From positions 16,931 through 80,930 of the forward strand of contig JAJZZE010000033.1 of the NCBI GenBank assembly GCA_021797735.1: DNA of 64,000 nucleotides, read 5' to 3'. Below are positions 18,388-27,764 of the stretch, one piece after another. The notes beneath the pieces are model-generated. The model saw only the letters and a list, made by a program, of their open reading frames with translations, did no database searches and was not told the origin of the DNA. The position numbers and the translations under genes are program-made. The stretch comes from Thermoplasmata archaeon (GTDB lineage: Archaea > Thermoplasmatota > Thermoplasmata > Thermoplasmatales > Thermoplasmataceae). Each line of letters starts with the position of its first letter. Position 1 is the first letter of the stretch.

Positions 18388-18686
18388 TGAAAGATAAAAA
18401 CTTTACCGGCATGCCAAAGGAATTGCAACCATGGGAAGGTTTCAATCGTGATAATGAACTGGTAAAAATTAGTGTTGATAAAAGAAGGTATGGCAAGATG
18501 GTCACTGTTATTGATGGCATAGACCCGAAATCAGAGAACATTAATGAGATTGCAAAGGTATTAAAGAAGAAAGCAGCATCGGGCGGAACAGTAAAGGATG
18601 GCAGGTCAATAGAACTGCAGGGCGATCACCGTGACGTTATGAAAAAGGAACTGGAAAACATGGGATTCAAGGTTCAGATGGTATGA
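18387..18686 (+). CDS. Translation initiation factor aIF1 (SUI1 family)
   Basis: A 99-residue SUI1-domain protein; YGKMVTVIDGIDPKS (about residues 32-46) and KKKAASGGTVKDGRSIELQG (about 58-77) are the two landmark stretches of eIF1/aIF1. It helps scan or check the start codon on the 30S subunit. Its location between uL29 and the RNase P subunit is the usual archaeal arrangement. Its ATG overlaps the uL29 stop by one base. Confidence 0.95.
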   Translation: MKDKNFTGMPKELQPWEGFNRDNELVKISVDKRRYGKMVTVIDGIDPKSENINEIAKVLKKKAASGGTVKDGRSIELQGDHRDVMKKELENMGFKVQMV

Positions 18687-19003
18687 ATTCAGATAATGTA
18701 TACATTTCTGAATTTATCGGTAATGAAGTAAACATAAGGAAATCATCGAATATAAATAATATAAATATTCATGGCAAATTAATAAATGAGACAAAAAATA
18801 TGATGTTCATCCAGAATAATAATAAGATAATGAAAATACCAAAACATAGAACAATATTTACCATAAAATTTGGTAACTGTTTCTATGATATGGATGGCGA
18901 TATCATAATGATACGCCCCGAAGATAGAACAAAGGATAGGAGAAGAATATACAAAAAGTTAAGGAGTAATGATGGAAATGAGAAACATAGGAATAGATGT
19001 TAA
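18683..19003 (+). CDS. rnp1: Ribonuclease P protein component 1 (Rpp29/Pop4)
   Basis: The 106-residue protein is a small Sm-like barrel of the Rpp29 family with the typical order EFIGNEVNI, HGKLINETKNMMFI, KIMKIPKH and a final DGDIIMIRPEDR. It binds RNase P RNA to process tRNA 5' ends. It overlaps aIF1 by four bases and uS17 by 35, so the three are translated as a coupled unit. Confidence 0.93.
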   Translation: MNSDNVYISEFIGNEVNIRKSSNINNINIHGKLINETKNMMFIQNNNKIMKIPKHRTIFTIKFGNCFYDMDGDIIMIRPEDRTKDRRRIYKKLRSNDGNEKHRNRC

Positions 19004-19298
19004 ACCACCAGAAAAGGAATGTAACGATATAAACTGTCCATTTCACGGTAGTTTACCTGTTAGAGGTCAGATGATAGCAGGTAAGGTTATATCTGTAAAA
19101 ATGGAACGCAGTATTATAATTCAGAGAGAAACAAAGGAATACATAAAAAAATACGAAAGATACAGAACAAAATTTAAAAAATATCACGCACATCTACCGG
19201 ATTGCATTGATGTAAAACCCGGAGATGTTGTAAGGATTGGTGAATGCAGAAAACTTGCAAAAACCATAAATTTTGTCGTCATTGAAAAGGTGGAGTAA
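18969..19298 (+). CDS. rps17: Small subunit ribosomal protein uS17
   Basis: A 109-residue archaeal uS17 with the N-terminal NCPFHGSLPVRGQMIAGKVI region (about residues 21-40) and the OB-fold strands ending in DVVRIGECRKLAKTINFVVI. Three in-frame ATGs (18969, 18972, 18978) lie within ten bases; GGAG at 18963 fits 18972 or 18969 best, so the exact start is uncertain by one to three residues. It overlaps rnp1 by 35 bases. Confidence 0.95.
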   Translation: MMEMRNIGIDVKPPEKECNDINCPFHGSLPVRGQMIAGKVISVKMERSIIIQRETKEYIKKYERYRTKFKKYHAHLPDCIDVKPGDVVRIGECRKLAKTINFVVIEKVE

Positions 19299-19697
19299 AT
19301 GAAAGGAATTTCAGGAAATGAATCAAGGGGTTTACCCTTAGGTGCGGTAATACCCTGTGTCGATAATACAGGTGCTAAAATAGTAAGCCTTATTGGTGTA
19401 AAGAATTTACATACAGTTGCAAGAAGAATACCCTCTGCCGGTGTTGGCGATTTATTCATTGCAAGTGTTAAGAAGGGAACTCCAGAAATGAGAGCAAAGG
19501 TCGTATATGCTGTAGTAGTGAGGCAGAAGAGACCCTACCGGAGATCGGATGGCAATATTATAGAATTTGAGGATAATGCAGCTGTTCTTGTTACCCTTGA
19601 AGGAGAAGTACGTGGTTCTGAGATTAAGGGACCGGTTGCAAGGGAGGCAGCCGAAAGGTGGCCCAGAATAGCATCAATAGCATCAACAATAGTATGA
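19299..19697 (+). CDS. rpl14: Large subunit ribosomal protein uL14
   Basis: The 132-residue protein has the uL14 barrel, including IPCVDNTGAKIVSLIGVK (about residues 17-34) and the C-terminal GPVAREAAERWPRIASIA. It forms bridge B8 with the small subunit. It follows uS17 with no gap; GGTGGAG precedes the ATG. Confidence 0.97.
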   Translation: MKGISGNESRGLPLGAVIPCVDNTGAKIVSLIGVKNLHTVARRIPSAGVGDLFIASVKKGTPEMRAKVVYAVVVRQKRPYRRSDGNIIEFEDNAAVLVTLEGEVRGSEIKGPVAREAAERWPRIASIASTIV

Positions 19698-19705
19698 GGT
19701 GTATT

Positions 19706-20248
19706 ATGTTAGAAAATAAAATAAATGTAGCAATAAATAGGGATTTACGCAAAAAATACGGTATAAGGCAATTCCCCATAGTTAAGGGTGATATTGTAAA
19801 AATTATTTCAGGGTCAAGAAAAGGAGAAGGTGGCAAGGTAATAGATGTAAGCCACAAATCAAAGAAAATATCCATAGAGGGTGTAACAATAGCAAAAGCG
19901 GATGGAAAGCAGGTAGAATATTACATAGACCACAGTAATCTTGTTATAACAAAACTTGACCTATCAAGTCCTGGAAGGTATAATAAGATTAAGGATATAA
20001 CAGCAAGGCGTAGTTTACCACCACCGGAACCGGAAGCACCAGAACCCGAAGAGAATGAAAATATAGAAAATAACGAAGAATTAACAGAAGAAACCACGGA
20101 GGAAACGGAACAGGAAATCATTGATGATAGGGCAGGCAGTGAGGAATCAGATGACGGGGAAACAGACAGTGATGATTCTGAGGGCAACGATAATGAAGAA
20201 TCCAGTGAGGATAATGTAAAAGAAGACGGTGATAATGATGAAAACTAA
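19706..20248 (+). CDS. rpl24: Large subunit ribosomal protein uL24 with long acidic tail
   Basis: I start at ATG 19706, directly after a GAGGTGTATT ribosome binding site overlapping the uL14 stop; the longer reading to 19658 only repeats uL14. Residues 1 to about 104 are an ordinary archaeal L24 with the KOW motif (VKGDIVKIISGSRKGEGGKV, about residues 28-47). Residues about 105-180 are a low-complexity tail starting with Pro-Glu repeats: 36 of 76 residues are Asp or Glu and only two are basic. Archaeal L24 is usually near 120 residues, so this tail is an addition. L24 is an assembly initiator near the tunnel exit, so the tail would project from the ribosome surface. Confidence 0.93.
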   Translation: MLENKINVAINRDLRKKYGIRQFPIVKGDIVKIISGSRKGEGGKVIDVSHKSKKISIEGVTIAKADGKQVEYYIDHSNLVITKLDLSSPGRYNKIKDITARRSLPPPEPEAPEPEENENIENNEELTEETTEETEQEIIDDRAGSEESDDGETDSDDSEGNDNEESSEDNVKEDGDNDEN

Positions 20249-20954
20249 AATTATGATGGCGTCAAGGAAGTTGAAAATACCGAGGAAAACAAATTTCTGG
20301 TCTGTTACTCCCACGCCAGCAACACACAAAAAGGAAGACTCCATACCCTTACTTATAGTATTAAGGGATTACCTAAAAATTGGAGATAAGGAAAGAGAAA
20401 TAACAAGATTATTAAATACAAATCATGTTAAGGTCGATGGCAAGATAGTGAAGGACAGAAGATTCCCACTGGGTTTCATGGATGTACTGTCAATAGATAC
20501 ATTTGACCACGATTTCCTGATTATATATGATAGAAAGGGCAAACTTATAAGTGTGGCAAATCCAGATGAAAATAAGGGCGTTAAATTATTAAAGGTAACA
20601 AAAAAGACGGTAATAAGTAAAAACAGGTTACAGTTAGGATTCCATGATGGTAAAACTATAACAACGGATAAAAGTGATATAAAAACCTCTGATGTGGTAC
20701 TGATGAAGATCCCGGAACTTCAGATAGCTGATGTTATAAAGATGGGTATAGGAGATAAGGCATTTATTACCGGTGGATCACACGTTGGTGAGACTGCCAC
20801 AATAAAGTCAATAGAGGTTAAAAAATCATCAGGGCATAACATGGCAAACCTTAATGAGGGATTCTCAACAATAAAGGATTATATGTTTGTCATTGGCAGT
20901 GCAAAATACACATTTAAAATACCAGAAAAAGAGGTGGCTATAAATGATGAGTGA
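20238..20954 (+). CDS. rps4e: Small subunit ribosomal protein eS4
   Basis: The 239-residue protein has the eS4 start pattern (ASRKLKIPRKTNFW...HKKEDSIPL), an S4 RNA-binding domain around residues 40-90 (LLNTNHVKVDGKIVKDRRFP) and a KOW-like C-terminal part. Several in-frame ATGs exist: 20235, 20238 and 20253/20256; GGTGAT at 20228 suits 20238, while homologues more often start near the MASRK at 20256. It overlaps uL24. Confidence 0.93.
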   Translation: MKTKIMMASRKLKIPRKTNFWSVTPTPATHKKEDSIPLLIVLRDYLKIGDKEREITRLLNTNHVKVDGKIVKDRRFPLGFMDVLSIDTFDHDFLIIYDRKGKLISVANPDENKGVKLLKVTKKTVISKNRLQLGFHDGKTITTDKSDIKTSDVVLMKIPELQIADVIKMGIGDKAFITGGSHVGETATIKSIEVKKSSGHNMANLNEGFSTIKDYMFVIGSAKYTFKIPEKEVAINDE

Positions 20955-21474
20955 AAAAACAGAAAATCCTATGACTGAAATCGTTATCGATAAAGTGGTA
21001 ATAAACATCGGTGTTGGCGCTGCAGGAGAAAGGTTAAACAAGGCTGCGAAAGTAATAGAATTACTGACAAAGCACAAACCTGTAGTTACAAGTGCAGGAA
21101 AAACAATAAGGGATTTCAATATAAGAAAGGGGCTTAATATAGGTGTGAAGGTTACATTAAGGAAGGGAAATGCGTATAACTTCCTGAAGGAGGCCTTCTT
21201 TGCAAAGGATTACAAATTACCAGTTTATTCATTTGATAAACAGGGAAATGCATACTTTGGAGTAACAGATTATACAGATTTCAAGGGAATGAAATATGAC
21301 CCTGATATCGGTATTTTCGGTATGGATGTAGCCATAGTATTGAAAAAAGCAGGCGGATATAGAATATCAAAGAGAAGAATAAGTCGTAAAACTGTACCCT
21401 CAAAAATAAGGGTTAAGAAAGACGAGTCAATAAAGTTTCTTGAAGATAATTTTAATGTTAAAATTATAAGGTGA
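20944..21474 (+). CDS. rpl5: Large subunit ribosomal protein uL5
   Basis: A 176-residue uL5 with [20 protein letters not shown] (about residues 16-35) and [19 protein letters not shown] (about 45-63), the parts that bind 5S rRNA and the tRNA elbow. AGAGGTGG precedes the paired ATGs at 20944 and 20947. It overlaps eS4 by 11 bases. Confidence 0.96.
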   Translation: MMSEKTENPMTEIVIDKVVINIGVGAAGERLNKAAKVIELLTKHKPVVTSAGKTIRDFNIRKGLNIGVKVTLRKGNAYNFLKEAFFAKDYKLPVYSFDKQGNAYFGVTDYTDFKGMKYDPDIGIFGMDVAIVLKKAGGYRISKRRISRKTVPSKIRVKKDESIKFLEDNFNVKIIR

Positions 21475-21478
21475 TATT

Positions 21479-21637
21479 ATGCAGGTAAAATTACAACCAA
21501 AAAAGAATTTCGGTCATTCCCAGGGGTGTGTCCGCTGTGGAAGAAAAAGAGGATTAGTGAGAAGATACGGTATAAGATTGTGCAGGCAGTGCTTCAGAGA
21601 AACAGCAGAGAAGATTGGTTTCAGGAAATATAGCTGA
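21479..21637 (+). CDS. rps14: Small subunit ribosomal protein uS14 (zinc type)
   Basis: This 52-residue gene lies in the gap between uL5 and uS8. The ATG at 21479 follows AAGGTGATATT and the TGA ends at 21637. The protein has C17-X2-C20 ([10 protein letters not shown]) and C35-X2-C38 (LCRQCF), the four zinc ligands of the C+ form of uS14, and ends GFRKYS as expected. It binds the head of the 30S subunit. Confidence 0.97.
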   Translation: MQVKLQPKKNFGHSQGCVRCGRKRGLVRRYGIRLCRQCFRETAEKIGFRKYS

Positions 21638-21646
21638 GGTGATTAA

Positions 21647-22036
21647 ATGAAAAGTGATCCTTTAAATGATGTAATAAACACAATAAAAATGGCTTCGAGA
21701 ATAGGCAAGAATGAGATAATTATAAACCCCGCATCCATAATAATAGGAAGGGTATTAAAGGTAATGCAGGATTATAATTATATAAAAAGCTTTGAGGTAA
21801 TAGAAGAAGACCGCGGTGGCAAATTCAAAGTTAACTTAAGCGATACAATCAATAACTGTGGTGTAATAAAGCCAAGGCTGTCAGTTAAAAAAACAAATAT
21901 AGAAAAATATGAATCAAGATATCTCCCGGCTCAGGACTTTGGAATAATAATATTAACAACAACAAAGGGTGTTATGAGCCATCTTGAGGCAAGAAAATTT
22001 GGAATAGGCGGCAAACTTCTTGCCTACGTATACTGA
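21647..22036 (+). CDS. rps8: Small subunit ribosomal protein uS8
   Basis: A 129-residue protein with the uS8 opening ([18 protein letters not shown]) and the C-terminal [21 protein letters not shown], which holds the 16S-binding loop. GAGGTGATTAA precedes the ATG and overlaps the uS14 end. Confidence 0.97.
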   Translation: MKSDPLNDVINTIKMASRIGKNEIIINPASIIIGRVLKVMQDYNYIKSFEVIEEDRGGKFKVNLSDTINNCGVIKPRLSVKKTNIEKYESRYLPAQDFGIIILTTTKGVMSHLEARKFGIGGKLLAYVY

Positions 22037-22048
22037 GGTGTAAATAAA

Positions 22049-22594
22049 ATGATAAACTGGAAAGATAAAATGGAATTAAAAATACCTGAAGGGATTCAGG
22101 TAAACGTCGATGAATACCTTATAACTGTAAAGGGTAAACTGGGAGAAACATTAAGGAATTTCAAAGACAAATATGCGAAGGTCTATAAAAAAGACAATGC
22201 ATTGATTATAGCCGTAAGTAAGGAAAATAAATTTACCAACAGCATAGTTGGTACATGGTACTCTGAATTAAATATAGTATTCAAGGGTGTAACAGAGGGA
22301 TTTAAATATGTAATGAAGATAGATTTCACGCATTTTCCAATGAGGGTTTCTGTCCGTGGCAATTTATTATATATAGAAAATTTCCTTGGAGGAAAGGCAC
22401 CAAGAATAGCAAAAATAAAAAACTGCAAGGTCTCTGTAAAAGGTGATAAGGTAACCATAGAGGGAATAGACAAAAGAGATATGGGAGATACCGCAGCAAA
22501 TATAGAAAGGGCAACATACATAAAGCATTTCGATTCAAGGGTTTTTCAGGACGGCATATATCTTTTGAAGGGGGTGAATCCTGATGAGTTATAA
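22049..22594 (+). CDS. rpl6: Large subunit ribosomal protein uL6
   Basis: The 181-residue protein has two L6 domains; IPEGIQVNVDEYLITVKGKL is the first-domain start and VKGDKVTIEGIDKRDMGDTA the second-domain loop. It sits at the sarcin-ricin region. The GAGGTG site eight bases before the ATG supports the start at 22049. It overlaps eL32 by 11 bases. Confidence 0.96.
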   Translation: MINWKDKMELKIPEGIQVNVDEYLITVKGKLGETLRNFKDKYAKVYKKDNALIIAVSKENKFTNSIVGTWYSELNIVFKGVTEGFKYVMKIDFTHFPMRVSVRGNLLYIENFLGGKAPRIAKIKNCKVSVKGDKVTIEGIDKRDMGDTAANIERATYIKHFDSRVFQDGIYLLKGVNPDEL

Positions 22595-22991
22595 ACCTTT
22601 ATTAACAAAGGAACAGAAAGTATTATTAAAAAAGAAAAATGAAGTAAATAGAAGAAGAGTAGAATTTCACAGGCAGGAATGGTTCAGATATAAGAAATTT
22701 GATGATTCATGGAGAAAACCAAGAGGAAAGCATTCGAAATTAAGGAAACATATAGGTTACAGAATACCTATGGTGAATCCTGGATATAGAACACCGAAGG
22801 CTGTAAGGGGGCTGCATCCATCTGGATTCAGGGAAGTATTAGTTCACAATGTGGACGAATTAAGAAAAATTAATCCTGATCTTGAGGGGGCAAGAATAGC
22901 CTCGACCGTTGGTTATAAGAAAAGAACGTATATAGAATCCGAAGCGGATGAACTTGGGATTCATGTATTTAATAGGGTGGTAGTAAAATGA
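22584..22991 (+). CDS. rpl32e: Large subunit ribosomal protein eL32
   Basis: A 135-residue eL32 with the basic core FHRQEWFRYKKFDDSWRKPR (about residues 29-48) and RIPMVNPGYRTPKAVRGLHPSGF. The C-terminal VDELRKINPDLEGARIASTV helix region is typical. It overlaps uL6 upstream and eL19 downstream, with GGGGTGA before the ATG. Confidence 0.96.
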   Translation: MSYKPLLTKEQKVLLKKKNEVNRRRVEFHRQEWFRYKKFDDSWRKPRGKHSKLRKHIGYRIPMVNPGYRTPKAVRGLHPSGFREVLVHNVDELRKINPDLEGARIASTVGYKKRTYIESEADELGIHVFNRVVVK

Positions 22992-23464
22992 AAATGTCCA
23001 GTGTAAAAGAAATAGCATCGGATGAATTAAAAATCGGCACTTCAAGGGTATGGATAGATACAAACAGTACTGAAAAGGTTCTGGATGCAACGTCACGTGA
23101 GGATGTAAGAAAACTTATAGCCCTGCACGTAATACAGAGAAAGGATAAGAAAACCAATTCAAATAATAGATTGAAGAAAAGAATAAGCCAGTTAAAAAAG
23201 GGTAGAAGAAGAGGACCCGGATCTGTAAGGGGAACAAAATATGCAAGATATCCGAGAAAAAGAAGATGGGTAACCCTTATAAGGGCACTGAGGTCTGAGT
23301 TAAAAACATTAAAGGATGAAAATAAAATAGACAATAAAACATACCGTAAGTATTATAGAACAATAAAAAGCGGGTCATATGTGTCAAGGGCACAGCTTGT
23401 GTCGCATTTAAAGGGTGCATCATTAATAAAGGAGGATAAAAATGAAAACAATACCAGTTCTTAA
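22988..23464 (+). CDS. rpl19e: Large subunit ribosomal protein eL19
   Basis: The 158-residue helical protein has SRVWIDTNSTEKVLDATSRE (about residues 19-38) and the very basic linker KKGRRRGPGSVRGTKYARYP (about 71-90), both diagnostic of eL19. The tail after residue 140 is shortened and ends inside the uL18 start region, a 23-base overlap. Confidence 0.96.
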   Translation: MKMSSVKEIASDELKIGTSRVWIDTNSTEKVLDATSREDVRKLIALHVIQRKDKKTNSNNRLKKRISQLKKGRRRGPGSVRGTKYARYPRKRRWVTLIRALRSELKTLKDENKIDNKTYRKYYRTIKSGSYVSRAQLVSHLKGASLIKEDKNENNTSS

Positions 23465-23912
23465 ACGTAGAAAGGAAGGTATAACCGATTACCATAAGAG
23501 ATACACTCTATTAAAATCTGGTATGACCAGGGCAGTTGTAAGACCGAGCAATAAGGGTTTCATAATAGAGTTCATAGATTATAAGCCCGAAGGGGATAAA
23601 GTAGTGGTAACGGTAACAGATGTCACATTAAAAAAGGTTTACAACGTAACAGGAAATAATATCCAGATGTATTACCTTGGTGGTTATCTGGCAGGTAAAA
23701 GGGCCATGGAAAAGCATATAGAATCCGCAATATTCGATACAGGAAGGTATAAATTCGTACATGGTGGAAGATTGGCTGCAGCATTAAAGGGTATAAAGGA
23801 CTCTGGCATTGATATACCTGTAGATGAGGAGGTTTTTCCTGATGATGCAAGGTTAAAAGGTGATCATCTGAAAAATAAAACAGATCTAAATAAATATATT
23901 AAAGGTGAATAA
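23442..23912 (+). CDS. rpl18: Large subunit ribosomal protein uL18
   Basis: A 156-residue uL18, somewhat shorter than many archaeal forms. RRKEGITDYHKRYTLLKSG (about residues 7-25) and YLGGYLAGKRAMEKHIESAIFD are family landmarks. It binds 5S rRNA together with uL5. AAGGAGGATAAAA gives a strong ribosome binding site before the ATG. Confidence 0.96.
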   Translation: MKTIPVLKRRKEGITDYHKRYTLLKSGMTRAVVRPSNKGFIIEFIDYKPEGDKVVVTVTDVTLKKVYNVTGNNIQMYYLGGYLAGKRAMEKHIESAIFDTGRYKFVHGGRLAAALKGIKDSGIDIPVDEEVFPDDARLKGDHLKNKTDLNKYIKGE

Positions 23913-23914
23913 AG

Positions 23915-24580
23915 ATGGACGAAGAATGGGTTCCAAAAACTGAACTTGGAAGATTGGTGGCAAACAATGAAATAAAATCTATGGGAGAAGCATTACACAC
24001 AAAATTGCCTTTAAAGGAATATCAGATAGTTGATTACCTTATGCCTGATCTAAAGGATGAAGTTATAAATATAGAGAGAGCACAGAGAATGACCGATTCC
24101 GGTAGGAGAATGAATTACTCTATTACCGCTGTAGTGGGTAATGGAAATGGATATATCGGTATAGGCCGTGGCAAGGCAAAAGAAGCTGCACCTGCAATAA
24201 GAAAGGCAATAAATAATGCAAAGGTAAACATAATAGAAATAAAAAGGGGATGTGGATCATGGGAATGCGGTTGTGGTAGACCACATTCACTGCCATTTCA
24301 GATAATTGGCAAATCCGGGTCCGTTATCGTGAAGTTGAAACCCGCACCACAGGGTGTAGGACTTGCTGTTGGAGATGTTGTAAAGGTAATATTAAAGATG
24401 GCAGGAATAGAGGATGCATGGGGTTTTGCATCAGGACATACAAAAACAACTGTAAATTATGCACTGGCAACATTTGATGCAATTAAAAAGACGGTTTCAA
24501 TGAAAATAAACCCGAAGATAAATCTTACCACACCCATATATGTTGGAGGCATAGAGCATGATAGCAATAATCAGGATTAG
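23915..24580 (+). CDS. rps5: Small subunit ribosomal protein uS5
   Basis: The 221-residue protein has the double-stranded-RNA-binding-like N domain ([20 protein letters not shown]) and the archaeal insertion [19 protein letters not shown] (about residues 109-127) with three cysteines that may bind metal. It acts in decoding fidelity. AAAGGTGAATAA precedes the ATG; the end overlaps uL30 by 23 bases. Confidence 0.96.
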   Translation: MDEEWVPKTELGRLVANNEIKSMGEALHTKLPLKEYQIVDYLMPDLKDEVINIERAQRMTDSGRRMNYSITAVVGNGNGYIGIGRGKAKEAAPAIRKAINNAKVNIIEIKRGCGSWECGCGRPHSLPFQIIGKSGSVIVKLKPAPQGVGLAVGDVVKVILKMAGIEDAWGFASGHTKTTVNYALATFDAIKKTVSMKINPKINLTTPIYVGGIEHDSNNQD

Positions 24581-25052
24581 AGGCAGTACTGGAATAAAAC
24601 CTGCGGCGGAAAAAACTGCAGAGTTATTAAACCTTAACAGGATAAACCATATGGTATTATTTAATGAAAATGATAGCATAAAGGGTATGCTTAAAAGAGT
24701 GAAGGATTATGTAACCTGGGGAGAACTCGATAGGGAAACCCTAACGTTAATATTAAAAAATAGAATGCTATTAAAGGGCAGAAAAAAACTTACAGATGAT
24801 TATATAAGTGATTTAGGATATAAATCCTTTGAAGATTTTGCGGATGCACTTTTAAATAACAAAACAAAGCTAAAAAATGCCGGGGATTTAATACCTGTAA
24901 TAAGGCTAAATCCACCCAGAGGAGGCTATGAGGCAATACAGAAGCCATTCCATGAAAAGGGTTCATCAGGCTACAGGGGAGAAAAAATTAATAATCTAAT
25001 TAAAAAAATGATTATTCCGGGAGTTGATTTAAATGGTGAGAACAAGAACTAA
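24558..25052 (+). CDS. rpl30: Large subunit ribosomal protein uL30
   Basis: A 164-residue archaeal-length uL30 starting [19 protein letters not shown] ([20 protein letters not shown]) and including the long C-terminal extension with [20 protein letters not shown] (about residues 114-133). Overlaps uS5 upstream and uL15 downstream. Confidence 0.96.
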   Translation: MIAIIRIRGSTGIKPAAEKTAELLNLNRINHMVLFNENDSIKGMLKRVKDYVTWGELDRETLTLILKNRMLLKGRKKLTDDYISDLGYKSFEDFADALLNNKTKLKNAGDLIPVIRLNPPRGGYEAIQKPFHEKGSSGYRGEKINNLIKKMIIPGVDLNGENKN

Positions 25053-25440
25053 AAAACAGAGAGGAGGCCATTACGGCAGGGGAATGAAATCCGGAAGAGG
25101 AAAAGGCAAGAGGGGAGGAAATGGAAACGCTGGTTTTGGAGCACACAGGAAAACATGGTTGATATTGCATGATAAAAATTATTACGGTGTCCACGGTTTT
25201 ACAAGCCACTCAAAAACATATGAAAATGCCATAACATTAGATCAGTTAAACGGTTTATATGAAAAATTAAAAAATGATGGCTATGTTGAAAACGATGTAA
25301 TTGACCTTGAGAGCGCGGGATATACGAAATTACTCGGGACGGGAAATTTTGAAATAAAATGCAGAATAAAAATTCCAAAAGCTACCGAAAAAACTATTAA
25401 TAAGCTTTCCCATTATGGTATTACGATAGAAAATGACTGA
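25033..25440 (+). CDS. rpl15: Large subunit ribosomal protein uL15
   Basis: The 135-residue protein has the Gly/Arg-rich N-terminal extension that threads into 23S rRNA ([20 protein letters not shown], about residues 8-27) and a compact C-terminal domain. GGAGTTGATTTAA is the ribosome binding site. The last eight bases overlap secY, linking ribosome and translocon synthesis. Confidence 0.96.
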   Translation: MVRTRTKKQRGGHYGRGMKSGRGKGKRGGNGNAGFGAHRKTWLILHDKNYYGVHGFTSHSKTYENAITLDQLNGLYEKLKNDGYVENDVIDLESAGYTKLLGTGNFEIKCRIKIPKATEKTINKLSHYGITIEND

Positions 25441-27190
25441 GATACAGAGGAATAGGGGTACGGCAATCCCCGTAGTTTTTATATTCGCTCTTTATGTACT
25501 TGTGTTTTACTACTTCTATCATTACACAGGTCTTAAATTATTTATTGTGGCATTTCTGTCGTCGCCTTTGTTTTTAATAGCATATCTGCTGATAAGCTAT
25601 AAGGGGCCAAAAAAGAGTAAGTTATATGGTCTCGAAAATTTAACTGCAAAGTTGCCGGCTATAAAGAAGGCGCAGGGACATGTTCCATTCAAGTATAAAA
25701 TAATGTGGACAGTCGTAGTTGTATTAATATATTTTGCACTTACAAATATATACATATACGGTTTAAATACAACCAAAACCGTTGATGTTTTTGCCTCATT
25801 CAGGGCTATATTTGCAGGTGCGTCAGGTTCATTGATGGATTTGGGCATAGGCCCTATTGTAACTGCAAGTATAGTAATGCAGTTATTTGCTGGTGCAAAA
25901 ATATTCAATCTGAATTTAGAGGATTCAGCAGATAAGGCAATGTACCAGGGAACACAGAAATTATTAGTTATTATAATGATACTTGTTGAAGCCATACCGC
26001 AGGCATTTGGCTTCCTTGTACCGGATACAGCCCTTGTCTCCGGTTTAAATAAATTCTCACCCGGATACGGTGAGTTCCTTGCACAGTCAATAATCATAGC
26101 ACAGTTATTCGTCGGTTCATATCTGGTATTTTTAATGGATGAAGTTGTTTCAAAATACGGTATTGGTTCAGGTATATCACTATTCATAGCTGCAGGTGTA
26201 TCACAGCAGTTATTTACCGGAACATTTAGCTGGATTCCAGCAACAATATCATCTCCATTATCCCTGAGCAATCCACCGGGGGGTGCAATACCAAAGGTCA
26301 TATATTTATTCTTAAACGCACCTGGTTCCTATTTAACGAACACAGGTATGGAACAGGTACTGTTTGCACAGCCTAATCCAATGATTGCACTGGTAGGTAC
26401 ATTATTAATATTCTTCATAGTTGCATTCTTCCAGAGCAGTAAAATAGAACTGCCAATCGCCCATGAAAGGGTAAGGGGAGCAAGGGGAAGATATCCATTA
26501 CAGCTATTATATGCATCAAATATACCGGTTATATTAGCAACAGCATTATTAGCAAACATATCAATGTGGACATTATTATTCTGGAGTAGTCCGGTTTTAA
26601 GCAAGATCCCGCTTCTGGGTCATAATCATATGCTCGGGGCATATGCTACATCTTCACAGATATCAGCACTTAATATTTCGTCCACTACACCTACCAGCGG
26701 TCTGGCATTTTATCTGTATACGCCAAATGGCCTATCGGACTGGTTGTTCCCAATACTGCAGCCAAGTTCGTCTCAGAATGTACTGTTAGGCCATACACCG
26801 ATTGAGGAACTTGCACACATACTGGTGTTTATGGCATTTCTGGTGGGTTTCAGTATACTCTTCGCAAAATTCTGGATTGAAACTACGAATATGGGTGCCG
26901 GTGCCGTGGCAAAGCAGATAAGGTCAAGTGGTATGCAGATACCCGGTTTCAGAAGGGATCCAAGGGTAATGGAAAGGGTTTTGAGCAAATACATACCGGC
27001 AATAACAATATTCAGTGGTGCCATAGTGGGTGTTCTAGCCGGCGCTGCCGATCTTATTGGAACTGTGGGTGATACCAGTGGTACAGGTTTATTGCTGGCT
27101 GTTGGAATAGTTATTCAGTTCTACGAGGCTATGGGAAGGGAGCAGCTAATGGAAATGCATCCATTGATAAGGCAGTTCTTTATGGGATGA
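25433..27190 (+). CDS. secY: Protein translocase subunit SecY with N-terminal extension
   Basis: This is the pore subunit of the Sec translocon (585 residues; archaeal SecY is usually 430-490). The ordinary protein appears to begin near residue 63 (ENLTAKLPAIKKAQGHVPFK), followed by the first span and the plug region (FAGASGSLMDLGIGPIVTAS, about 124-143). TM2/TM7 gate regions and the cytosolic loop ELPIAHERVRGARGRYPLQL (about 343-362) are intact. The first 62 residues add two hydrophobic segments (about 12-30 and 36-54) ahead of the canonical fold. Extracellular loops near 275-305 and 400-445 are also long. It is in the spc operon between uL15 and adkA. Confidence 0.95.
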   Translation: MTEIQRNRGTAIPVVFIFALYVLVFYYFYHYTGLKLFIVAFLSSPLFLIAYLLISYKGPKKSKLYGLENLTAKLPAIKKAQGHVPFKYKIMWTVVVVLIYFALTNIYIYGLNTTKTVDVFASFRAIFAGASGSLMDLGIGPIVTASIVMQLFAGAKIFNLNLEDSADKAMYQGTQKLLVIIMILVEAIPQAFGFLVPDTALVSGLNKFSPGYGEFLAQSIIIAQLFVGSYLVFLMDEVVSKYGIGSGISLFIAAGVSQQLFTGTFSWIPATISSPLSLSNPPGGAIPKVIYLFLNAPGSYLTNTGMEQVLFAQPNPMIALVGTLLIFFIVAFFQSSKIELPIAHERVRGARGRYPLQLLYASNIPVILATALLANISMWTLLFWSSPVLSKIPLLGHNHMLGAYATSSQISALNISSTTPTSGLAFYLYTPNGLSDWLFPILQPSSSQNVLLGHTPIEELAHILVFMAFLVGFSILFAKFWIETTNMGAGAVAKQIRSSGMQIPGFRRDPRVMERVLSKYIPAITIFSGAIVGVLAGAADLIGTVGDTSGTGLLLAVGIVIQFYEAMGREQLMEMHPLIRQFFMG

Positions 27191-27194
27191 TAAC

Positions 27195-27764
27195 ATGAGA
27201 GTAGTAATTTCAGGCATTCCAGGAGTAGGAAAATCTACAATACTGGATTTGGTATCAAAAAAATCAGATTATCGAATAATAAACTTCGGATCATTAATGT
27301 TCGATATCGCAAAAAAGGAGACTTCTATAAATAGCAGGGATGATATGAGAAAGCTGGATATAGAGACACAGAAACACATCCAGAGGCTAACATCAAATGA
27401 ACTTGGTACAATGAATAATATTATAATAGACACGCATATGTCAATAAAATCCCCCTCCGGATATTTTCCAGGTTTACCGGAATGGGTTTTGCATGAACTC
27501 AATGTTTCTTCATTCTTTTTAATAGAATCAAAACCTGAGGAAATAAAAAAAAGAAGGGATAGCGATAAAACCAGATCAAGGGACAGTGATACAGTAGAAG
27601 ATATAAGAGAACATCAGGAAATAAACAGATACTATGCAGCGGCATACTCCGTATATTCCGGTGCAACTGTAAATTTTATATGTAATCAGGAGGGCAATCC
27701 TGAAATAGCAGCAGATAATATAGTAATGAGGTTAGATTATGCAACAGAGACCACAACAAAATAG
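27195..27764 (+). CDS. adkA: Archaeal adenylate kinase
   Basis: The 189-residue protein is of the archaeal AdkA type, unlike bacterial Adk: P-loop GIPGVGKST (about residues 7-15), IINFGSLMFDIAKK (about 28-41), DTHMSIKSPSGYFPGLPEWV (about 79-98) and the lid RRDSDKTRSRDSD (about 118-130). It interconverts AMP, ADP and ATP. Placement directly after secY is usual in archaea. It overlaps the following gene by 26 bases. Confidence 0.94.
   Translation: MRVVISGIPGVGKSTILDLVSKKSDYRIINFGSLMFDIAKKETSINSRDDMRKLDIETQKHIQRLTSNELGTMNNIIIDTHMSIKSPSGYFPGLPEWVLHELNVSSFFLIESKPEEIKKRRDSDKTRSRDSDTVEDIREHQEINRYYAAAYSVYSGATVNFICNQEGNPEIAADNIVMRLDYATETTTK

Noticed and set aside
25597..26301. Minus-strand frame of 234 codons opposite secY
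   Set aside because: Shadow of secY; no independent signals.
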